14,181 bases of DNA from Planctomycetaceae bacterium (lineage in GTDB: Bacteria > Planctomycetota > Planctomycetia > Pirellulales > Thermoguttaceae), in contig JAITST010000311.1 in assembly GCA_031287585.1 (NCBI GenBank), forward strand, positions 1-14,181, read 5' to 3'. Every line of letters begins with the position of its first letter. The first letter of the stretch is position 1. Of this stretch, positions 5,709-13,800 are shown piece after piece. The notes beneath the pieces are model-generated. The model was not told where the DNA came from, made no database searches, and worked only from the letters and a program-made list of their open reading frames with translations. The position numbers and the translations under genes were made by a program.

Positions 5709-7016
5709 ATGTCGAAAGAACCTTACAAAGTTGCTGATATTTCGTTAGCAGATTGGGGTCGTAAAGAGATTATGCTTGCTGAAAACGAGATGCCGGGCTT
5801 GATGGCGTTGCGTCAGAAGTATGGTAAGGACAAACCGCTTAAAGGTGCGAAGATTGCCGGTTGTTTGCACATGACTATTCAAACGGCGGTGTTAATTGAG
5901 ACACTTCAGGCACTCGGTGCCGAAGTTACTTGGAGTAGTTGTAACAAATTTTCAACACAAGACCATGCGGCAGCGGCGATTGCGGCGAACGGTGTTCCTG
6001 TTTACGCATGGAAAGGTGAGACCGATTCCGATTTCGATTGGTGCATTGAGCAAACGATTATATTTCCCGACGGTAAGCCGCTTAATTTGATTCTCGACGA
6101 CGGCGGCGACTTGACGTTTATGCTGCACCAACCGAAGTACGCCGATATTATCAAAGGTGTCAAAGGTTTGTCGGAGGAAACGACCACAGGAGTTCATCGG
6201 CTCTACCAGATGTTCGCAAAGGGGACACTGAAAGTTCCGGCGATAAATGTGAACGATTCAGTGACGAAGAGCAAGTTTGATAACTTGTACGGTTGCCGCG
6301 AGTCGCTGGCGGACGGTATTAAACGTGCGACAGACGTGATGATAGCGGGCAAGTGTGTTGTTGTCGCGGGTTATGGTGATGTAGGTAAAGGTTGCGCACA
6401 TTCGATGCGGACTTATGGTGCGCGGGTTATCGTTACAGAAATCGACCCGATTTGTGCGTTGCAAGCGGCGATGGAAGGTTATAGCGTAATGACGATGGAA
6501 GAAGCCGCACCGCTCGGCAACATTTTTGTTACGACGACCGGTTGCCGCGATATCGTTATGGTACCGCATTTGGAAAAGATGCCGAACGATGCTATCGTTT
6601 GCAACATCGGACACTTCGATTGCGAAATTGATGTTGCGGGACTTGAAAATGTGGCAGGTATTAAGAAGGTGAACGTGAAACCGCTTGTTGACCGTTATAC
6701 ATTCGAGGACGGACATTCAATCATTCTGCTCGCGGAAGGGCGGCTGGTTAATCTAGGTTGCGCGACGGGGCATCCGTCGTTTGTTATGTCGAATTCGTTC
6801 ACGAACCAAACGTTAGCACAAATCGCACTATGGAACGCAAAGTCAGGCGAGTACCCGATTGGAGTACACATGTTGCCGAAGGTGCTGGACGAAGAGGTTG
6901 CACGTTTGCACCTACCGCATTGCAAAGCCACGCTGACGAAGTTGACAAAGGCACAAGCCGAGTATATCGGTGTACCAATCGAGGGACCGTTCAAACCGGA
7001 GTATTACCGGTATTGA
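5709..7016 (+). CDS. ahcY: Adenosylhomocysteinase (S-adenosylhomocysteine hydrolase)
   Basis: This cytoplasmic NAD-dependent enzyme reversibly splits S-adenosylhomocysteine, the product of SAM-dependent methylation, into adenosine and homocysteine. The 435-aa length is that of the short form without the extra 40-residue insertion of some bacterial enzymes. Visible signatures are GCLHMT with His54, SCNKFSTQDHAAAAIA (76-92) and LDDGGD with Asp130/131. SEET with Glu156/157 and NVNDSVTKSKFDN with Lys187, Asp191 and Asn192 follow. The NAD-binding loop GYGDVGKG is at 221-228. The C-terminus is GPFKPEYYRY, whose Lys and Tyr reach into the neighbouring subunit's NAD site. AAAGGA at 5694-5699 lies 9 bases before the ATG. 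It has its own promoter and runs convergently to the metX-metW fusion, which works in the same methionine cycle. No key residue is missing. Confidence 0.98.
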   Translation: MSKEPYKVADISLADWGRKEIMLAENEMPGLMALRQKYGKDKPLKGAKIAGCLHMTIQTAVLIETLQALGAEVTWSSCNKFSTQDHAAAAIAANGVPVYAWKGETDSDFDWCIEQTIIFPDGKPLNLILDDGGDLTFMLHQPKYADIIKGVKGLSEETTTGVHRLYQMFAKGTLKVPAINVNDSVTKSKFDNLYGCRESLADGIKRATDVMIAGKCVVVAGYGDVGKGCAHSMRTYGARVIVTEIDPICALQAAMEGYSVMTMEEAAPLGNIFVTTTGCRDIVMVPHLEKMPNDAIVCNIGHFDCEIDVAGLENVAGIKKVNVKPLVDRYTFEDGHSIILLAEGRLVNLGCATGHPSFVMSNSFTNQTLAQIALWNAKSGEYPIGVHMLPKVLDEEVARLHLPHCKATLTKLTKAQAEYIGVPIEGPFKPEYYRY

Positions 7017-7022
7017 TGGAGG

Positions 7023-7085
7023 TCAGTCGGCTTGAGATTAAAAGTAGAGACGTTGCGGGTAACGTCTCTACGATAATCAGTCGGC
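7023..7085. repeat. 11-bp perfect hairpin flanked by 9-bp direct repeats
   Basis: GTAGAGACGTT (7044-7054) pairs perfectly with AACGTCTCTAC (7061-7071) around GCGGGT. The 9-mer TCAGTCGGC stands on both sides, at 7023-7031 and 7077-7085. The hairpin lies between the converging ahcY and metX-metW genes. No T-tract follows on either strand, so it is not a standard terminator. From memory, palindromes of the TAGAGACGTT-AACGTCTCTA kind are abundant intergenic repeats in cyanobacteria and some other bacteria. The direct repeats could be a target-site duplication or chance. Confidence 0.65.
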
Positions 7086-7099
7086 GATGAGGATTCGTA

Positions 7100-7118
7100 G
7101 CCATTCACTGATAATGGC
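7100..7118. other. Small hairpin in the convergent spacer
   Basis: GCCATT (7100-7105) pairs with AATGGC (7113-7118) across 7 bases, 15 bases past the metX-metW stop. It lacks a T-tract. It may protect the 3' end of the minus-strand transcript. Confidence 0.3.
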
Positions 7119-7132
7119 ATTTCCGCCTCACT

Positions 7133-8983
7133 TTAATTCCCCAACACCATTATCGCAACATCCGCATTATTATTGGGGTCATCGGTTATACTTTTTTGAG
7201 CGTTGGTGTCTATTGCTATTCTTTTGTGGATTTGCCAGCACTTGATTTTGCATAGTTCTTCAAAGTCGTTAATTGTCAGGAAGCGGACATCTTTTGTGTT
7301 GTACCAGCGGCGGTCAGTGTGGAAGTCAACACTTGGGGCTTTGCCTTCATCTGATAGTTGTTTACGATACTTGTGATAACCAAGATTCGGAAAACTTACT
7401 ATACATCTCGTCCCGACACGTAACATCTCGTCCAGTACAAACTCCACATCTACAACCGTCTGCAACGTCTTCGACAACACCACTATATCAAATTGCTTAT
7501 CAAAGAAATATCCCAGTCCCTTGTTCAAGTCCGCCTGCACAACGTCCAACCCGCGCGCGACCGCGCGCGAGACGTAACGTTCGTCGTACTCGATACCAAC
7601 AACCCGCTCGTGTCCGCGCAGCCGCAACCGTGTCAACAACCCGCCCTTTCCGCAACCCAAGTCTAACACCTTCGCTCCCGCCGGTATCAACTCCAAAATC
7701 TGTTGGTAGTCGGTTCTCGCCGGTTTTTGCGCAAACTCTTGTTCTAATGTTAAACGTAATGATTCCGTTTGTCCAGAACCGTAACCCGTTTTCCTGCCCG
7801 GTTCAAGACGCTGCTCGTCCTGCAAGTACATCAAGAAATTGCTTACCATTTCGCCGTAAACTTGCAAGTCGTTTTGCAACAGAAACGCATCGTGACCGCA
7901 CTCGCTTTTCACGTTACAATAACTCACCCGCTTGTCGCTTTTGAGTAACGCAGCCGATAACTCTTCCGACAAAAACGGAGGGAAAAGCCAGTCAGTCGAA
8001 AAACTCATTATCAGCCAACGGCATTGTGATTTACACATCGCTTTCGCGAGTTCGTCGCCCGTGCTGCCGAGGTCAAACTTATCCATCGCCATCGACAACG
8101 TGAGATAACTGTTCGCGTCGAAACGTTCGACAAACTTACGTCCTTGGTGTGCGAGATACGAACCAACTGAAAATTTCGTTTCAAACAACGTGTCTTGTAG
8201 TGTTTCTTTAAGTGTCCTGCTGACATTTTGTTCGTTATTATCAAACTTCTTCCGCATCGACTCAATCGAGAGATACGTGATGTGTCCGAGCATTCGCGCG
8301 ATTGCCAAACCTGTTGACGGTATTTCGTTGAACTCGTGATACTGACCGTTGCGGTAGTTCTGGTCGCTCGTAATTGCGTTACGTGCAACAATGTCGAACG
8401 CGAGTGCTTGACTTGTGAGGTGTGCGCCGGTTGCGAGTGGAACAGCACCGGCGAGACGTTCGGGATAACGTATGCTCCATTCGAGTGTCATCAAACCGCC
8501 GAGCGAACCGCCGATGACAGCGAGGAGTTTCGGTATAGCGAGGTGGTCGATTAACAGCCGTTGCGATTCGACAATGTCACCCAACGAAATTTCGGGGAAG
8601 TCGGTAGCGTAAACTTTGTCAGTGAGCGGATTGACGCTGCCGGGACCGGTAGTACCGCGACAACCGCCAAGACAGTTCGGACAAATAACGTAGTACAAAT
8701 TGGTATCAATAGGTTTGCCGGGACCAACCATAATTTCCCACCAACCTTGGTCATCGTCGGCAGTATGCGACGCAACGTGCGAGTCGCCGCTTAAAGCGTG
8801 ACAAATCAAAACGGCGTTATCGCGGGCGGAGTTAAGTTCGCCATAAGTCTCATAAGCAACATCAATTTCTGCCAACCGCCCCTTCCACTGCGGCAGTTTA
8901 CGAACATCAAAAGAAACCTGTTGTACATAACGTAACGGTTGCGAAGACCGAACCGCGTCACTACTATCAAAAAATGCATCCAT
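7133..8983 (-). CDS. metX-metW: MetX-MetW fusion: homoserine O-acyltransferase plus MetW methyltransferase-like domain
   Basis: Residues 1 to about 385 are MetX, an alpha/beta hydrolase that acylates homoserine (classically with acetyl-CoA) for methionine synthesis. It has ICHALSGDSH (61-70), the nucleophile elbow GGSLGG with Ser160, Asp331 in STDWLFPP and His364 in CGHDAF: an intact catalytic triad. Whether the donor is acetyl- or succinyl-CoA cannot be read here. After a Gln/Glu/Gly-rich linker (about 388-425), residues 428-616 are MetW. It has a SAM-type Rossmann motif VLDLGCGKG (439-447), SFPNLGYHKYR (530-540) and RWYNTKDVRFLTINDFEELC. MetW usually has GHW where this has GYH. These are normally two adjacent genes; here they share one frame without a stop. 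I take ATG at 8983 over a TTG at 8992. There is no Shine-Dalgarno motif. A consensus promoter lies upstream. Confidence 0.95.
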   Translation of the reverse strand: MDAFFDSSDAVRSSQPLRYVQQVSFDVRKLPQWKGRLAEIDVAYETYGELNSARDNAVLICHALSGDSHVASHTADDDQGWWEIMVGPGKPIDTNLYYVICPNCLGGCRGTTGPGSVNPLTDKVYATDFPEISLGDIVESQRLLIDHLAIPKLLAVIGGSLGGLMTLEWSIRYPERLAGAVPLATGAHLTSQALAFDIVARNAITSDQNYRNGQYHEFNEIPSTGLAIARMLGHITYLSIESMRKKFDNNEQNVSRTLKETLQDTLFETKFSVGSYLAHQGRKFVERFDANSYLTLSMAMDKFDLGSTGDELAKAMCKSQCRWLIMSFSTDWLFPPFLSEELSAALLKSDKRVSYCNVKSECGHDAFLLQNDLQVYGEMVSNFLMYLQDEQRLEPGRKTGYGSGQTESLRLTLEQEFAQKPARTDYQQILELIPAGAKVLDLGCGKGGLLTRLRLRGHERVVGIEYDERYVSRAVARGLDVVQADLNKGLGYFFDKQFDIVVLSKTLQTVVDVEFVLDEMLRVGTRCIVSFPNLGYHKYRKQLSDEGKAPSVDFHTDRRWYNTKDVRFLTINDFEELCKIKCWQIHKRIAIDTNAQKSITDDPNNNADVAIMVLGN

Positions 8984-9044
8984 ATAATACAAACAAAATT
9001 TAATTACAAAATCAAAGCGTTAGAACAAACAAAAAACCGGAAAA

Positions 9045-9073
9045 ATTATAATACCTGATATCAGAGTTGTCAA
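9045..9073 (-). promoter_or_regulatory. Perfect-consensus sigma70 promoter of metX-metW
   Basis: On the minus strand TTGACA (9068-9073) and TATAAT (9045-9050) are exactly 17 bases apart, matching both boxes fully. Transcription would start near 9038, leaving a leader of about 55 bases before the ATG at 8983. Such a strong core usually needs control, and its spacer holds a palindrome. Confidence 0.75.
9055..9064. promoter_or_regulatory. Palindromic candidate operator in the promoter spacer
   Basis: CTGATATCAG is a perfect 10-bp palindrome centred in the 17-base spacer of the metX-metW promoter. A dimeric repressor bound there would block RNA polymerase. The regulator is unknown. It is not the E. 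coli MetJ box (AGACGTCT). Confidence 0.45.
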
Positions 9074-9211
9074 TTCCATCTGGTTGACGTTGCGGGCGTG
9101 TGGGGGTGTGTTATTGAGACGAACATGCTAGATATTTTTATTTGATTGTGTTATATTGTTGGCTTGTTGTTTGACTGTTTTTTATAACATCCTCAACTTA
9201 ATTATGTACCG

Positions 9212-10792
9212 ATGAAACGTTTCCTGTTTGTTGCTCTTATTGCTTTATTCACTGTTGTTCCCGCTTTTTCTCAGGACAAAGCGATTTCTGCTGGCAAACT
9301 GTTTGTGTCTGACGAGGATTTTTTTGTTAGTAATAATATAGACGTTTTGTTGCTGGAATCTTTGCGTGGTAAAGACATTGAACCTTCTCCCATTTGCAGC
9401 GACGCTGTTTTTATTCGACGGGTTTTCCTTGATTTGATTGGTACTTTGCCGACATCCGCCGAAGTACAACAGTTTCTCAAAGACAAGAGTCCTAAAAAAC
9501 GCGCCGCACTTGTTGATAAGTTACTCGCACGCGAAGAGTTTGTCGATTACCGAACGATGAAGTGGTGCGACTTGTTGCGTGTGAAAGCGGAATATCCGAT
9601 TAACTTGTGGCCTAACGGTGCATTGTGTTACTACAATTGGATTCGCGACGCGGTTCGTACTAACAAGCCATACAACGTTTTCGTTCGCGAATTGCTCCTG
9701 TCCAGCGGCAGTAATTTCCGTGACGGGGCGGCGAATTTTTATCGTGCAGTTCAGGCGAAGGATGCGGAAACATTAGCGGAAACTGTTGCTCTAACGTTTC
9801 TCGGTCAGCGTATCGCGACGTGGTCTGATACGCGTCGGGCGCAACTTGCAACGTTCTTCTCACGTGTTGCTTACAAAGAAACCGCCGAATGGAAAGAGGA
9901 AATTGTGTATTGGAACCGCGAGCCGCTCAATGATAGTAACGTGACATTTCCCGACGGTAGAAAGGCGAATGTTTCGCCGAATACTGACCCGCGGCGTGTG
10001 TTCGTTGACTGGCTTGTGTCACCGAACAACAAAGATTTCAATCGTTACATCGCGAACCGGATTTGGTTTTGGATGTTTGGACGCGGGATTGTCAACGAGC
10101 CGGACGATTTTGGTGACAACAACCCGCCGGTTCATCCCGCGTTACTTGATTATCTCGCCGACGAACTTGTGAAGTCGAACTACGATATGAAACATTTGTA
10201 CCGCTTGATTGCGTGTTCGTCAACGTACCAACAATCGTCGCTTGCACTGAAAGACAACGAGCGAGCGGAAACGCTGTTCGCGGTTTATCAGATACGGCGT
10301 TTGGACGCTGAGGTGTTGCAGGACGCGATAACGCAAATTTTCGGGGCAGCTTCGGGCTATCACAGCGAAGTACCGGAGCCGTTCACGAATATACCGCGGC
10401 GATACCGTTCGATAATGTTGCCCGACGCAAGCGTGACAAGTTCGTTTCTCGAAATGTTCGGCAGACCAACTCGTGATACCGGTATGGAAAGTGACCGCAA
10501 TAGTAACGTTACCGAATCACAACAACTATTTATGATAAACTCAACAGAGTTGAACGATATGGCAAAAAATCTGGCACGCGGCTATCGTAATAGATTGAAC
10601 GGGCGTAATCAAAACGAAAGAGGTGTTCTGCTTTACGACCTCTGGTTGCGAATCCTGTCGCGACCGCCGTCGGCAGAGGAATTACTAAACGTAGGCAAGT
10701 TTTTCCAAAACCGCTCACGTTCACCAGAACAAGCATTCCAAGACGTGATTTGGACGCTAGTTAATACGAAAGAATTTCAGTGCCGACATTGA
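9212..10792 (+). CDS. Secreted DUF1549/DUF1553 protein
   Basis: The 526-aa product starts with a signal peptide: MKRF, a hydrophobic run to about residue 17, then PAFSQ, so cleavage is likely near 20. DUF1549 spans about residues 40-210 (FIRRVFLDLIGTLPT, then KRAALVDKLLAREEFVDY). DUF1553 spans about 256-515 (RRVFVDWLVSPNNKDFNRYIANRIWFWMFGRGIV, then HLYRLIACSSTYQQSS, and a C-terminal WTLVNTKEF). These paired domains are typical of planctomycetes, in many of which a cytochrome c-like PSCyt1 domain precedes them; here there is none and no CxxCH motif anywhere. The usual DUF1501 partner gene is also absent. The biochemical role is unknown; it probably acts in the periplasm. No Shine-Dalgarno motif or convincing promoter precedes it. 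It ends 24 bases before the converging autotransporter gene. Confidence 0.92.
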   Translation: MKRFLFVALIALFTVVPAFSQDKAISAGKLFVSDEDFFVSNNIDVLLLESLRGKDIEPSPICSDAVFIRRVFLDLIGTLPTSAEVQQFLKDKSPKKRAALVDKLLAREEFVDYRTMKWCDLLRVKAEYPINLWPNGALCYYNWIRDAVRTNKPYNVFVRELLLSSGSNFRDGAANFYRAVQAKDAETLAETVALTFLGQRIATWSDTRRAQLATFFSRVAYKETAEWKEEIVYWNREPLNDSNVTFPDGRKANVSPNTDPRRVFVDWLVSPNNKDFNRYIANRIWFWMFGRGIVNEPDDFGDNNPPVHPALLDYLADELVKSNYDMKHLYRLIACSSTYQQSSLALKDNERAETLFAVYQIRRLDAEVLQDAITQIFGAASGYHSEVPEPFTNIPRRYRSIMLPDASVTSSFLEMFGRPTRDTGMESDRNSNVTESQQLFMINSTELNDMAKNLARGYRNRLNGRNQNERGVLLYDLWLRILSRPPSAEELLNVGKFFQNRSRSPEQAFQDVIWTLVNTKEFQCRH

Positions 10793-10816
10793 AGATATTT
10801 CGCAACCATCACCGCA

Positions 10817-13800
10817 TTACCACTGGAACCCGAAATTCACGTTTCCTGAATTTACTATTGATCTCTCCGTGATGTACGCGTCGTAGTCGAAACTTATTCT
10901 TGATGTGCCGCGTTCGTTCAGGAAAATTCTGATTCCGGCACCCAAGTTTACATAACTGTTACCCAACATTATTCCCTGCATTTCCATCGCGTGATCACTC
11001 TCCAAACCTTCAAAGTGCGAGACACTAACCGCCGCCGAATCTTGCAACGTTGCTCCGTACTGTATTCTCGTATTGAGCGTGAAATCGTCACCGTTTCCTA
11101 GTACCGACCTCAAACCGAACCTTGCAATTGTTCGCGAGTAATCCACCTGATTGAAACGTTGATTGAACAAACCGCCGGTCTCCGAAAACGCTTCCTGACG
11201 CGATGTCTGATGGTCAATACCGATAATCGGTTCTAACAGCAACCAACCTGACCAGCGGAACGGATGCGACAACTCCGTACTGAATCCGAGATTTTGTCCA
11301 TTGTAATTAGCCGTATATTTACTTATCGCCGCCAAACCAGACAACGTAAGCCGTTCGTGCCGCGTGTAATCGTAGTCCGCCATACTCCAACCAATATACA
11401 TCCGCAATTCAGTATTAAGCGGAAGATACGCGAGAGCATACGCACCAAGTTGGAAATCGTTTGATTCGACTTTACCGTTCGCTTGTGTCATCTGCGGTGA
11501 CGCATAACCGAATACCGCACCAACACTAAAATTGTCGAGTAGTTCTTTCTCCAAACCAAGTGTGAATCCGGAACGGACAGTGTTGTAAGTACGAGCGTTA
11601 CTATCACCGTAAGTCTGCATATCACGGTAGTAAAAATCAATCCACGTCTCACGCGGTCGAACCTTGAACGGAATCCGTGACTGTCCAAGATAACCAACTT
11701 GCGGACGATAACCCGGCTCACGGTGCACCATTCGTTTGAACGGACTTAACCACGCCTCCGACTGTGCCAACGAAACCGAGTTCGCGCTAATTTCCGTCGT
11801 CATATTTTCAAGAGCGTTGCTAACGCCGTTATCATCATGAGCACCAATATCTATCAACAGGTTACTAAATTTCGCGGGCAAAGCGTCCATTCCTTCAAGC
11901 ATACTATTAAACGCTTTCGCAATTTCCCGCTGATTACTCGTCTTACTTGCGTCTGCGAATGTCCATCCGCTACTGCCATACCGGAGATAATACTCATAAT
12001 TATCATTCGTAAAACCTTGCGAAAGTAGCATCAAGAAACGCGGTAGTATTCTTTCGACACCATTGTACGTATGCGTAATATGGCTGTCTCTGATTTTATT
12101 ACCGGTCATCGAGTTGTCCGATTCGATAATCGTATAAGTCACGCCGCGTTTGTAAGCATCGGCAATGTTCATCTGTGAGTAGTCGATCGTAAGACGCACT
12201 TCTTCCGTCATTGTCATATTGCCGTTAATCTGCAACTTGTCACTTGTATGCTTCTGTCCAAGCGTCGAGTAGCCCAAGTCAACACTGAAAACACCTGAGA
12301 ATGCAATTTCAGGACTATTGAGCGTCAACGTACCAACACGATCTTTCACAGGTACTACCGGAGCGATACCGTTAGCAGAAACCAAATTACCGAGATTGTC
12401 TTGTGCAGCCCTAAGTACCGCACTGTCCGGCGAAATACGTCCGAGCAACGTCATCTTCTGTGCGGAGATTGTACCATTTCCGGCAATTCCGCCTTCGGAA
12501 AGTACCTTGCCCGCGTCATCATACGATGCCTGTACCGTGAAGTTTGCACTGTCACCTAAACTTGCGTTTACACCGGCGAGACGTAACGTTCCGTCAGCGA
12601 TTGTTATCTCGCCGTTAAATTCGTTCGTACCTTGCAACTGTAAGAACCCCGCACCGTCTTTCGTTAGCGAAACACCGTTTCCCGCCGCATCCTGACCAGC
12701 GATAAGAACGCCGTTATCATCGTAATCACCAACGATTTTTAACGGTGCATCGAAGTAAACGTTACCTGAACCTTGAATAGTGAAATCAGTGTTTTTCTCA
12801 AACGTAATTGAGTAAGAGTTATTTATCTCAAAAACGATGTCGCCGCCGTTGGTCGTATCGAACAGGACTTGTGTACGGGCAGTTAGCGCGTCAAGGTTTG
12901 AACCGGCAACGTGAACCGCACCAGACAACTTCGTGCTTGTGTTGTTGTCGAACAACGTGTTACCGACAAGCGTCAAATCACCGCCCGCGTAAATCGCGCC
13001 GCCCAAGCCGTCGGACGTGTTTCCTCTGAAAACGTAACCGGAACCCTGTGTCGAACTATCGAAGTAAAGGTTCGCGCCGTATTCCCATGGACGAGCGGCA
13101 CTTCCCGCTTGCATCTCAATAGCACCGCCGTTGTTTGAACTTATTACACCGGCTATTGTGAGTATGCGTCCGTTTGCGTCGAACGTCAAATCACCAGCCG
13201 GACGTTCAAGCCATTCCGGACGGACATTGTGGTCTATAACGCCGGTTGCTTCATCTTCGTAAACACCAAACACAGAAAAGTCAGTTCTGTTCGGGTCTTC
13301 GGGATAGTAATTTGCGTCGGCTACAAAGCGTAACGTCAACGTGTAGTCTTTATCGTTACGGATACCGAACACTTTATTCTCGTCACCGAACACTTCAACT
13401 AACCCAACGCCGCGAACAATTAAGGGAGCGTTTTCGTCATACTTACCGCCGAGCGCATCAACGTTACCGATGTACAAACCGCCGCCTTGTAACTCCGTTG
13501 ATTTGTCGAGTTCGTTCGCACCGCTCAAACCGAGATAACCCGTACCGCGTTTGATTAACTTGCCGCCGCCTTTAATTTGTCCGTTGAAATAACGGTCAAA
13601 CATATCACCTTCATAAAACTCGCTCTCAATGAAGTAGCCGTTGATGTAATCCTTGTTGATAGGGTCGAGTAAGTCGGTAATACCATCGCTTGCTTGGGGC
13701 AGCCAACCATCGGAAATTGTCAAAACAATATCGCTTCCCATCAATATCGAAGTATTCTCCGCGCCAGCCAACGCCTTAAACGTTTGCTCTTTGACTTGTG

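Noticed and set aside
7551..7570. Tandem 10-bp duplication CCGCGCGCGA twice inside metX-metW
   Set aside because: It encodes an ordinary Arg/Ala-rich stretch (SRAVARG) where MetW has a similar sequence, and the frame is intact. Codon choice explains it.
7273..7944. 223-aa plus-strand open frame opposite metX-metW
   Set aside because: Low-complexity Arg/Ser/Pro-rich translation antisense to a confirmed gene.
8984..8992. TTG at 8992 as the start of metX-metW
   Set aside because: It would add only three residues, has no ribosome binding site, and an ATG follows at 8983.
8984..9044. SAM-II or other SAM riboswitch before metX-metW
   Set aside because: The leader is about 55 bases, nearly unstructured and A-rich on the plus strand, with no recognisable riboswitch core.
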